Shown one piece after another: positions 48,310 to 55,707 of a DNA stretch of 64,000 nucleotides (position 1 is its first letter; every line of letters starts with the position of its first letter). The notes under the pieces were generated by a model that was given only the letters and a program-made list of their open reading frames with translations, was not told the DNA's origin and made no database searches. The position numbers and the translations under genes are program-made. The stretch is from an uncultured Rhizobiaceae bacterium (GTDB lineage: Bacteria; Pseudomonadota; Alphaproteobacteria; Rhizobiales; Rhizobiaceae): assembly GCA_958296345.1 (NCBI GenBank), contig CATQIJ010000001.1, forward strand, positions 154,734-218,733, written 5' to 3'.

Positions 48310-49248
48310 TTATGAAAATGTATCCATGTGATATTTAAGTTCAATCGAACGGACACGTGCAATTTTAATCGCATCGTCTGGATCAATCATCTTGAAACGA
48401 ATTTTATCTCGCGGCCTAAGTTGAGTTAGTGTATCGTGGTCGGCGGATATGACCGTCGCTATTTTCGGGTATCCACCAGTCGTTTGGTGATCTGCCAAAA
48501 GGATGGTTGCCATACCATCGCCTGCCACCTGAACTGATCCCTTTACAATCGGCTCAGAAGGTATCGATAATGAATCCTTCATTTGTAATTTCGGGCCATC
48601 CAACCGCATTCCCATTCGGTCGTAACCGGTTGTAAGGTTAAATTCGGAGTCCAGTAATTTTGATATAGCACCTGAGGAAAATTGATGGTCCTGGGGTCCA
48701 AGCACGATGCGTGCATACCCGTCAAAAGGCTTATAAGTAAACGGAGCTATTTCACCCTCGCGATATTTTCTTACTACCGCTTCCTGTACCAAAATTTCCG
48801 AACCTGTTTTCAATATTCCGCCACCAAAACCAGATTGAGAATGAGTTGCAGATTTTCCTAACCATTGCGTTGTATCCAATTTTCCGGAAAATGCGAGATA
48901 GCACCAACTGCCCCACTTTCCTGGTCGGATTGTTAGTTTCTGGCCTGACCTTATGGAGAGAACAACACCTGAATTGTATTCCACGCCATCAAGATCAATA
49001 AAAAAAGCTCCACCAACCACAGAAAATGAAATTGCGCCAGATTTACATTCTAGCTGTAATCCGCCCATTGAAACTTCGATGACTGTGTCATCTACGGAGT
49101 TACCTACCGCCAGATTTGCAGTGACAAATGACGCTCGATCCATTGGTCCAGAAGCAGGCACACCAAAACGCATGTTTCCAGGACGCCCTGCGTCTTGAAA
49201 GGTTACGAGTGGGCCTGCATTCAAAATGTGGAGTATGGTGGCATTCAC
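48310..49248 (-). CDS. pxpC: 5-oxoprolinase subunit C (biotin-dependent carboxyltransferase-like)
   Basis: PxpC, with PxpA and PxpB, cleaves 5-oxoproline to glutamate with ATP. The protein has about 312 residues from GTG 49248, which overlaps the pxpB stop as TAGTG. Family blocks are GPLVTFQDAGRPGNMRFGVP, GPMDRASFVTANLAVGN, IVLGPQDHQFSSGAI, TTGYDRMGMRLDGP and ILLADHQTTGGYPKIA. It is intact, although the operon's pxpA is not. Confidence 0.93.
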   Translation of the reverse strand: MNATILHILNAGPLVTFQDAGRPGNMRFGVPASGPMDRASFVTANLAVGNSVDDTVIEVSMGGLQLECKSGAISFSVVGGAFFIDLDGVEYNSGVVLSIRSGQKLTIRPGKWGSWCYLAFSGKLDTTQWLGKSATHSQSGFGGGILKTGSEILVQEAVVRKYREGEIAPFTYKPFDGYARIVLGPQDHQFSSGAISKLLDSEFNLTTGYDRMGMRLDGPKLQMKDSLSIPSEPIVKGSVQVAGDGMATILLADHQTTGGYPKIATVISADHDTLTQLRPRDKIRFKMIDPDDAIKIARVRSIELKYHMDTFS

Positions 49249-49922
49249 TAGGCAATCCACTTCAATGCTTCTCTGGAAATGCGTCGAAATACAATTGTAT
49301 CGCCCACATTGAACAGGAATGCCTGATCTGGATCATCGGTTATGATTTCTGCATCGGATCTTCCAATGACATTCCATCCGGAAGGCATCTTCAGGCTTGT
49401 CACAATGCACTGTGCCCCGGCAATGATGATATTTCCTTTTGCTATGCCCAGAGCCGGCTCTTTCTTGCGTGGAACCTGTATTATTTCTGGAACTCCGATG
49501 AGATAAGCAAATCCGGGGACAAATCCATACATACCAACTCGATACTCCGTACTTGTGTGAATATTGATAACCTCTTCGGTGCTTAAACTACAGGCATTGG
49601 CTACTGCATTGAGGTCAGGCGAGATATCTGTATCATAACAAGCGTTTAAAATGTGTCTGCGCCCAGCCTCCCCTGCATTTGTAAGCTGAGGCAATAATTT
49701 TTCAACCGCTGATCTAATTTTTGTATGGTCAGTAATCAAAGGGTCAAAAACCACCAACAGATTTACGAGTGCGGGTGTTATTTTAAGAACACCATTGATG
49801 TTCGCATTAAGGATCGCCTGATCAAGGGAAATAACACGGCGATTGGTATCATCATCGACTTCTGTACCAAATTCAATCAATAGAGCGTGATCGGCAACTG
49901 GTTTGAATGCAGTAGACTTCAT
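49248..49922 (-). CDS. pxpB: 5-oxoprolinase subunit B
   Basis: The 224-residue protein belongs to the KipI/PxpB cyclophilin-like family, partner of PxpC. It has HALLIEFGTEVDDDTNRRV, LVNLLVVFDPL, HTSTEYRVGMYGFVPGFAYL and AGAQCIVTSLKMPSGWNVIG. The ATG overlaps the pxpA stop (ATGA). The frame is intact. Confidence 0.93.
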   Translation of the reverse strand: MKSTAFKPVADHALLIEFGTEVDDDTNRRVISLDQAILNANINGVLKITPALVNLLVVFDPLITDHTKIRSAVEKLLPQLTNAGEAGRRHILNACYDTDISPDLNAVANACSLSTEEVINIHTSTEYRVGMYGFVPGFAYLIGVPEIIQVPRKKEPALGIAKGNIIIAGAQCIVTSLKMPSGWNVIGRSDAEIITDDPDQAFLFNVGDTIVFRRISREALKWIA

Positions 49923-50363
49923 GATCGAATAAATGGCTTGATTTTAATACCCTCTGCCGTTAAACGGCTGCGAACTTCTCCCGCCATAGCAACAGCATGG
50001 ACGCTGTCACCATGCACACAGATAGATTGTGCTTTTAAGGGAATTGGGTCTCCATCCATGACTGGCATCATGCCATCTTTCATGAAGTTTACGAGACGAT
50101 ATGCCGCTTCTGCTGCATCTTCTATCATTGCACCTTTTTGACCACGCGGCACTAACTGACCAGATGAAAGATAACCTCTGTCAGCGAAGATTTCAGAATA
50201 CACTGTAACGTTGGATGCACGCGCGGCTTTCTCAGATTCTGTTCCGGAGATTGCTAAATAGGAAAGATCTGGATCAATGCGCTTCGTTGCATCTACAATG
50301 GCTGCAGCAACAGAATAGTCACGGGCAGCTAGATTTCCCAAAGCTCCATGTGGTTTGACATAG
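49919..50363 (-). pseudogene. pxpA: 5-oxoprolinase subunit A, N-terminal half missing
   Basis: The remaining ~145 residues match only the C-terminal half of the LamB/YcsF (PxpA) family: YVKPHGALGNLAARDYSVAA, FADRGYLSSGQLVPRG, ICVHGDSVHAVAMA. The usual N-terminal part with the D-x-N-E/F-G opening is absent, and homology ends abruptly at about 50363, where an unrelated reversed gene fragment begins. The catalytic metal-binding residues of the N-part are lost, so the three-subunit enzyme is probably non-functional unless another pxpA exists. Confidence 0.8.
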
Positions 50364-50742
50364 GATAATTAAAGTTAAAAATCTCGGACAAACCCCTGCC
50401 TACATATTTGATATAAAAGCTAGTTTTATTTTTACAGATAAAAAGGATGGCGCGGCTATAAGAGAAAAAATCGATTGTTTCGTTAAGCCACCTCAATCTT
50501 ATTCTTTCCCAGTAGGGGGTAGTGACGAAAATGAGCTTGAGGGCAGCGAATTTAACATCATTCCTCCAAGTAACCTTGTTAGCCATGATTTCGATATATT
50601 TGTTGTTGGTGAAATTAGCTATAGAGATGTTTTCGAAACTGACCAAAAAACCCGATTCCAATATCAAGTTGATTTTACTCAATTTAATGCTGATGGTGCT
50701 ATTTTGTTGATTAGAACACAGGCTGGAAATACTTCCACCTAA
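50362..50742 (+). pseudogene. 3' fragment of an unrelated gene
   Basis: On the plus strand a frame without a start runs about 125 residues to TAA at 50740-50742. It has strong protein character: IKVKNLGQTPAYIFDIKASF, GSEFNIIPPSNL and IFVVGEISYRDVFETDQKTR. This is the C-terminal pattern ('NxGQTPAY...YGxIxYxDxFG...R') of a widespread hypothetical family that has N-terminal membrane helices. The 5' part is missing; its left end meets the truncated pxpA at about 50363, so this is a recombination scar. Confidence 0.6.
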
Positions 50743-50841
50743 CCCCCAAGAACAATAACACCACTGTTATAACCACGTAACGCTTCATACATCACGCCCA
50801 ATCTTTGGTGCGCTTGATACATAAGGCTGGATAATCACCAA

Positions 50842-50874
50842 ATTTCCCTGTAAATTCCCATAGAACAGGGAAAT
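50842..50874. repeat. Inverted repeat hairpin
   Basis: ATTTCCCTGT (50842-50851) pairs perfectly with ACAGGGAAAT (50865-50874) across a 13-nt loop. There is no T-run after it. It may belong to the trailing region of the decayed recombinase element. Confidence 0.4.
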
Positions 50875-50906
50875 AGCTTCTGGAGACTGGTTCGCACTAG
50901 ACTGTC

Positions 50907-51016
50907 AGCACCGCCAGTCAGTCACAAGCGAACTGACCAGTTTTATACCCCTAGCAATTAGTGCCGTTGTTTCCGCTGCTTAGTGTAATATGCCCCATAT
51001 TACCGTAGCGGAGATA
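50907..51016. repeat. Recombinase downstream repeat, copy 2
   Basis: This is the second copy of the sequence at 45279-45400, in the same orientation (CACCGCCAGTCAGTCAC, GAACTGACC, AATTAGTGCCGTT, TTTCCGCT, GCGGAGATAC). It overlaps the end of the recombinase remnant at 51000-51214. Confidence 0.55.
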
Positions 51017-51214
51017 CTGCATCTGGGTCAGACAATTTGGCTATCTGATTTACCTTGATATCAATCACAATTTTATCTTGATGTAACTCAACACGATCGA
51101 ATATTTCGGAGAGTAGTTTTCTCTGAGAGACAGGAACAGAACTCTTCAACTTTCCTGCGAGCGTTGTTGCGGTATTTGTTAGTGCCTGATTCTCTTCAAT
51201 TGTAAGATCATTTG
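51000..51214 (-). pseudogene. C-terminal remnant of a second serine recombinase
   Basis: About 70 codons remain open: LAGKLKSSVPVSQRKLLSEI and FDRVELHQDKIVIDIKV, ending in TAA at 51000-51002. This aligns with IAQKLQSGRQQNTREILQNF and LSRVELHADKLVIEIKL in the intact recombinase at 45552-47338. The rest of the gene is replaced by an IS6 transposase relic. Confidence 0.7.
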
Positions 51215-51222
51215 CTGGGAAA

Positions 51223-51580
51223 ATTTTGCATTGTTTTTATGAGAAACTTCTTTGCTGCAATCTTGTTAAGTTGTTTGGTAACATAACATTCAAGAGCCTC
51301 GCCTTCATGATCAAACGCGCGCCACAAATAAAACTGTTCCCCATTGATTTTTACGAAGACTTCATCAAATGCCACTGCTAATTTGAGTGACGTCCTACGC
51401 CTCTACTTCCGAATTTTATTTACAAACATTTTCCCAAATCGATTCACCCAAAACCGCACTGTTTCGTGCCAAATACCAATACCGCGTTAATGCAAAATAT
51501 CTTCAGCTTGTCGAAAACTAAGCGGTTAGCGAACGTAATACATCATTGTAAGGCAAGTGATTTCAGGTGGAGTCTTGAAA
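51223..51580 (-). pseudogene. Degenerate IS6-family transposase fragment
   Basis: Translation of the minus strand gives PLSFRQAEDIL, HETVRFWVNRFGKMF and then FDEVFVKINGEQFYLWRAFD and HEGEALECYVTKQLNKIAAK, the DDE-domain core of IS6/IS26-type transposases with its first two acidic residues. Three in-frame stops lie in the N-terminal part (one near 51520, then about 51490 and 51407), and the C-terminal Glu region is gone, cut off at the recombinase remnant. No terminal repeats were found. This is true decay, not an indel artefact. Confidence 0.75.
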
Positions 51581-51742
51581 TACTAAAAGGGAGATTGCTC
51601 GGCCATCCAACAAAATTATTAACTAACGCTACAATCATCAAATTCCTCTGACAACACCTAAATTATAGTTATAACAAACTGCACCTTTGACATAGGGCAC
51701 AGCGCTGATAAGGTGATTTATGTGAATAAGGAAAGTGCGTAA

Positions 51743-52447
51743 ATGAATGATATTGTCGAAGGAATGCTATCTGCATTCAGGCTTATCTTTTCACTGGACA
51801 GAGATCTCTTTGAGATCATTTTACTTTCATTACAAGTCACTCTTACCGCCGTAATAATAGCATCGATTATTGGCATGCCGATGGGTGCTTGGCTTGCAGT
51901 GAACCGTTTCAAGTTTCGTCGCTTTACGATAGCAATTCTTAATGCCTTAATGGGGTTACCTCCAGTTGTTGTCGGGCTGATTGTTTACATCATGTTATCG
52001 CGTTCTGGACCATTTGGTGTTTTGAATTTATTATTCACTCCAACTGCAATGGTCATTGCACAGGTAATTATTATCACCCCCTTAATTGCATCAATATCAC
52101 ATCAAGCCATTCGTGATTTATGGGCGGATTATCATGACTTATTAATATCTTTAAACACCACGAAACGACAGCGCATACTGACTTTAATCAAAGATGCAAG
52201 ACGTTCTTTACTAACAGGATCTCTTGCAGGTTTTGGCAGGGCAATTGGTGAAGTCGGCGCTATCATGATTGTAGGCGGAAACATAGATCATCTCACCCGT
52301 GTTCTCACAACGGCAATAGCACTTGAAACGGGCAAAGGGGAATTTGCCTTTGCGCTGGCGCTTGGGTTCATTCTGATTGCACTCGCCATCATCGTAAACC
52401 TTGCCATTCATACAATTTCCAAAACAGAAAGGGCAAGCAATTGGTAG
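51743..52447 (+). CDS. tupB: Tungstate ABC transporter, permease
   Basis: The 234-residue membrane subunit has about five spans. Its EAA loop is seen as GRAIGEVGAIMIVGGNIDHL, and SLQVTLTAVIIASIIGMPMG and MGLPPVVVGLIVYIML match TupB/ModB-like permeases. The operon tupB-tupC-tupA has overlapping genes. The neighbourhood of formate dehydrogenase accessory genes supports tungstate rather than molybdate as substrate. Confidence 0.88.
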   Translation: MNDIVEGMLSAFRLIFSLDRDLFEIILLSLQVTLTAVIIASIIGMPMGAWLAVNRFKFRRFTIAILNALMGLPPVVVGLIVYIMLSRSGPFGVLNLLFTPTAMVIAQVIIITPLIASISHQAIRDLWADYHDLLISLNTTKRQRILTLIKDARRSLLTGSLAGFGRAIGEVGAIMIVGGNIDHLTRVLTTAIALETGKGEFAFALALGFILIALAIIVNLAIHTISKTERASNW

Positions 52448-53157
52448 ACACAATCCTTCCCCTCAATGTAAAGAACGCAACGGTTAAAAAACGCGACAAA
52501 CGCATCATTGGCCCAATTAACATTCAGATTTCCACTAAGGGTTTCACCATCATCATGGGGCCAAATGGCTCCGGAAAAACAACGCTCTTGCGCTTGCTAC
52601 ACGGATTTGAAAATCCATGCGGTGGCATTTTAAACTGGAATAGCGATGTTGAAAGTGTTCAGCAAAACCAGTCATTTGTATTTCAAACTCCAATCATGCT
52701 TAGACGCACAGCAATCGAGAATGTTACCTACCCTCTTAGCTTACGAGGCATCCCAAAGGATACTGCCCTGAAAATTGCAAAAGAATGGATTAGCAAAATT
52801 AATCTGGACCATCTATGCAATACAAACGCTCGTTTCTTATCGGGCGGTGAAAAACAAAAGCTAGCTATTGCCCGAGCCTTGATAACAAAACCACAACTCC
52901 TTTTTTTGGATGAACCCACTGCAAATCTGGATGGCAGCGCAACAAAAGAAATTGAAAAATTGCTACAAGAAGCCCATAATGCTGGTACCCGAATAATCAT
53001 GACAACCCACGACATAGGCCAAGGCAAACGCCTTGCGGATGATCTAATTTTTTTATATCGCGGAACCATTCATGAATCTGGCAAAGCAAAAGACTTTTAT
53101 AAAAAACCTGAAACCCAAGAAGCACGAGCTTTTCTAAACGGAGATATTCTTGAATGA
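52441..53157 (+). CDS. tupC: Tungstate ABC transporter, ATP-binding subunit
   Basis: The 238-residue ATPase has Walker A GPNGSGKTT, Q-loop in SFVFQTPIML, signature LSGGEKQKLAIARAL and Walker B LLFLDEPTANLD, with the switch His in TTHDI. I use TTG 52441, overlapping tupB by 7 bp, since no ATG stands nearby. The stop overlaps the tupA ATG. Confidence 0.88.
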   Translation: MVDTILPLNVKNATVKKRDKRIIGPINIQISTKGFTIIMGPNGSGKTTLLRLLHGFENPCGGILNWNSDVESVQQNQSFVFQTPIMLRRTAIENVTYPLSLRGIPKDTALKIAKEWISKINLDHLCNTNARFLSGGEKQKLAIARALITKPQLLFLDEPTANLDGSATKEIEKLLQEAHNAGTRIIMTTHDIGQGKRLADDLIFLYRGTIHESGKAKDFYKKPETQEARAFLNGDILE

Positions 53158-53975
53158 CATTGACAATGCGCATTCTATCCACCCTTTCTATTGTGCTAAT
53201 AGCGAGCCAAGCCAATGCAGCAGAGATGAAACTTGCTGTAACAACCTCATTTAATAATTCGGGTCTGTCTGATATTCTTTTACCAGAGATTAAAAAAGAC
53301 TTGGGACTAGATGTTCAAATGCTCGTTGTTGGAACGGGGCAGGCTCTAAAACTTGGACGCGCTGGGGATGTAGATGCAATCCTAGTTCATTCAAAAAAAG
53401 CAGAAGAAGAGTTTATCTCTCAAGGCTATGGCACCCATCGCCGCGAAATTATGTACAATGATTTTGTAATCATCGGGCCATCTAGTGACCCAGCTAAAAT
53501 TTTAGGCTCCAATACCGTCATTTCTGCTTTTGAAAAAATAGCCACGAAACAACACCTCTTCGTAAGTCGAGGAGATGATAGCGGCACACACCGCAAAGAG
53601 CTTTCACTCTGGAAAGCAGCAAACCAAGACCTAGAAAAGCTTGATGCATCATGGTATCGCGCAGCAGGAGCAGGCATGGGCGCGACGCTTAATACAGCAA
53701 GCGGCATAAATGCCTACATCATGTCTGACCGTGCAAGCTGGCTGAAATTTGGCAATAAGGGCGATCTAAAACTCCTCTTTTCAGGTGATCCAGCTCTATT
53801 CAATCAATACGCTTACTTGCCTGTTAATCCACAAAAGCATTCTCATGTAAAAATTAAACTGGCCGAAAAACTTGAAGCCTGGCTTATAAGTGAAAAAACC
53901 CAAAAATTGATCGGCAAATACACTATCAATGGTGAAGTACTCTTCACCCCAAACGCTAAGACGAAAGTAAATTAA
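53154..53975 (+). CDS. tupA: Tungstate-binding periplasmic protein
   Basis: The 273-residue protein has a signal peptide (MTLTMRILSTLSIVLIASQ, cleaved after ANA). The mature start KLAVTTSFNNSGLSDILLP carries the TupA oxyanion motif (TTS), and VGTGQALKLGRAGDVDAILV, YNDFVIIGP and SRGDDSGTHRKEL are typical for this family. It captures tungstate for TupBC. ATG overlaps the tupC stop by 4 bp. Confidence 0.92.
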   Translation: MTLTMRILSTLSIVLIASQANAAEMKLAVTTSFNNSGLSDILLPEIKKDLGLDVQMLVVGTGQALKLGRAGDVDAILVHSKKAEEEFISQGYGTHRREIMYNDFVIIGPSSDPAKILGSNTVISAFEKIATKQHLFVSRGDDSGTHRKELSLWKAANQDLEKLDASWYRAAGAGMGATLNTASGINAYIMSDRASWLKFGNKGDLKLLFSGDPALFNQYAYLPVNPQKHSHVKIKLAEKLEAWLISEKTQKLIGKYTINGEVLFTPNAKTKVN

Positions 53976-53976
53976 G

Positions 53977-54273
53977 ATGGAAGAACCAAAAACACCTAAC
54001 CGAAAAGAGCGGCGTGCCATGGAAGCAAAAGGAGAAATGACTGACCGCAAGTTTATGGAAATTGCAGATACTTTTATTGACGTTGCAAACAAGCAAAACA
54101 ACTCAATCAACGCAACAGATTTACATATGATTTTTCTATACGCTGCTGCACGTTATAATGCGCATGTCGCCAAGAATGTTGTCGAAGTTGATGAGCATGA
54201 GCCTTTTGTTCAAGACATGTCAAAAGCCTATCAGGAAATGTTGCGCAATCATCTAGCCGATGAAAGCCTGTAA
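53977..54273 (+). CDS. DUF5076 protein
   Basis: The 98-residue protein begins one base after the tupA stop and is likely cotranscribed. It has the DUF5076 pattern: a basic N-terminus (RKERRAMEAKGEM), then FMEIADTFIDVANKQ, ATDLHMIFLYAAARYNAHVA and a helical end. Its function is unknown; in Rhizobiales it often lies by formate dehydrogenase accessory genes. Confidence 0.75.
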   Translation: MEEPKTPNRKERRAMEAKGEMTDRKFMEIADTFIDVANKQNNSINATDLHMIFLYAAARYNAHVAKNVVEVDEHEPFVQDMSKAYQEMLRNHLADESL

Positions 54274-54288
54274 GTTAGAGTTGCACTC

Positions 54289-54951
54289 CTAACCTTCTTG
54301 CATCAATCTTTTGCGCAACGACACTTTGGGTTGAGCTAATTCTGGAGTTTCTTCTTGCTCCAATTCCAGATTATTTTCTGAGGTTACTATTTCTTCGGAA
54401 GTTGTTTCATCAGCCTGAATTTCGTCAGTACTAATATCGTCTTCGTCACCAACCTGTGCAACTTCATCTTCTACATCAGGCTCATCTTCCACACCGGCTT
54501 CACCTTCAGCCAAGGGAGTTTCTTCTTCAAGGTCAGTATCTTGCTTCAAGTACCCTCTGCCAGCCTGATAAGCAGACTTAAACGTCTTCATAATCAGATC
54601 TGAGCTACCAAAATCATCGTCATAATCATTGAGGCCATCAATATTTGCAAAGACGGGATTAGAACGCCAAAGAACAGCTAATGCCTGCTTCTTAAGTGCT
54701 TCTGGCACACCCTCCTTCATGAAAACAGAAATATCACTCTCTTCATCAATTGTCTCTAAATCAATCTCTTCTGCCGCTTGTCTGTTTTCTAGTAATTCTA
54801 ATTGATAAGCATCATCAATTACTTGTTGTTCTTCAACTGAGAGCCGTTCTTCTTCCTGCTCCGCTTCAATCGCAATTCCACGTTTGCGTTTTGACCAGCG
54901 GGAAATAACACCATCATCGTCTTCTTCTTGATCAATCGCCATGGTTTTCAC
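54289..54951 (-). CDS. DUF3306 protein, formate dehydrogenase accessory
   Basis: The protein has about 220 residues; ATG 54942 (MAIDQEEDD) is an alternative to GTG 54951. The DUF3306 core is VISRWSKRKRG near the N-terminus and PEALKKQALAVLWRSNPVFA and LNDYDDDF in the middle. The C-terminal half is very acidic and disordered. It follows the DUF3305 gene directly. Both belong to the conserved accessory set found with NAD-independent formate dehydrogenases; the mechanism is unknown. Confidence 0.85.
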   Translation of the reverse strand: MKTMAIDQEEDDDGVISRWSKRKRGIAIEAEQEEERLSVEEQQVIDDAYQLELLENRQAAEEIDLETIDEESDISVFMKEGVPEALKKQALAVLWRSNPVFANIDGLNDYDDDFGSSDLIMKTFKSAYQAGRGYLKQDTDLEEETPLAEGEAGVEDEPDVEDEVAQVGDEDDISTDEIQADETTSEEIVTSENNLELEQEETPELAQPKVSLRKRLMQEG

Positions 54952-55488
54952 TCAATGCTTAGTATGAGTTTGAAATATCGGAGACTTGCCAAACTTTTGT
55001 TCTTCAACATTAAGACGGTCTCGCCTACGCTTTATAAATTCTTCTTCAATGTGGTGCTCTTCGACAAAGGCTTGAATAAAAGCTGCAATGGGCTCTGGCA
55101 TTTCAACCTTTTCAACAATGTCATCGCCCGCATCTGTATAGTCTTGTGCATCAAAGGAAGACGCGGTTACCAAATGCGGTTCATAAGGAAAATCAGAGTC
55201 CAAATCCTCACTATTGCGTAAAACCACATAAAGCTCTGGTTTTTCAAGCATTAGATTGAGCTTTAGAGCTTCCGTTTCCTTACGGTGGAGCACTAATTGC
55301 AATGTGGCTGCATGGAACCGCGTAAAGCCTTCGCCGCAAACTATCTCATTCCAAGGTTCAGTTTCTGGCGGGTTACAAATTGCAGCAATTGGCCGCCAAG
55401 TCCAATCTGCCCAAGGATGATTGGATTTGCGTTTTTCAACAATAATACCCAATGGAATTATGGCTTCTCTCGTATCAATAGAACGCAA
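54952..55488 (-). CDS. DUF3305 protein, formate dehydrogenase accessory
   Basis: The 178-residue protein has the DUF3305 features IPLGIIVEKRKSNHPWADWT, TLQLVLHRKETEAL, PELYVVLRNSED and VTASSFDAQDYTDAGDD. It is paired with DUF3306, whose start follows its stop directly. No membrane segment is seen. It is probably an assembly factor for the dehydrogenase (inferred from constant gene linkage in this family). Confidence 0.87.
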   Translation of the reverse strand: MRSIDTREAIIPLGIIVEKRKSNHPWADWTWRPIAAICNPPETEPWNEIVCGEGFTRFHAATLQLVLHRKETEALKLNLMLEKPELYVVLRNSEDLDSDFPYEPHLVTASSFDAQDYTDAGDDIVEKVEMPEPIAAFIQAFVEEHHIEEEFIKRRRDRLNVEEQKFGKSPIFQTHTKH

Positions 55489-55707
55489 TTATTTCTCCTC
55501 CAACCGTACTGTAACATGGAAATTTAAACCTGCAACTAAAGCCAGCCGATTTTTCGTGAGACCATAAAATAGTAACGACATTCAAAGAAGAAAAACCTTA
55601 GGGTGCCGTTGTTGTATCCAGCAAAAGAGGCATGTCATAAGACTAAATCAGCATTTGGCATAAAGCTAATTGACGTATAAGCTTCATAAAAATATTGGAG
55701 GAATATA

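Noticed and set aside
50329..50682. 117-codon minus-strand frame opposite the stranded gene fragment
   Set aside because: The plus strand carries the protein-like pattern over the same bases; the minus frame is its shadow and simply runs into the pxpA remnant region.
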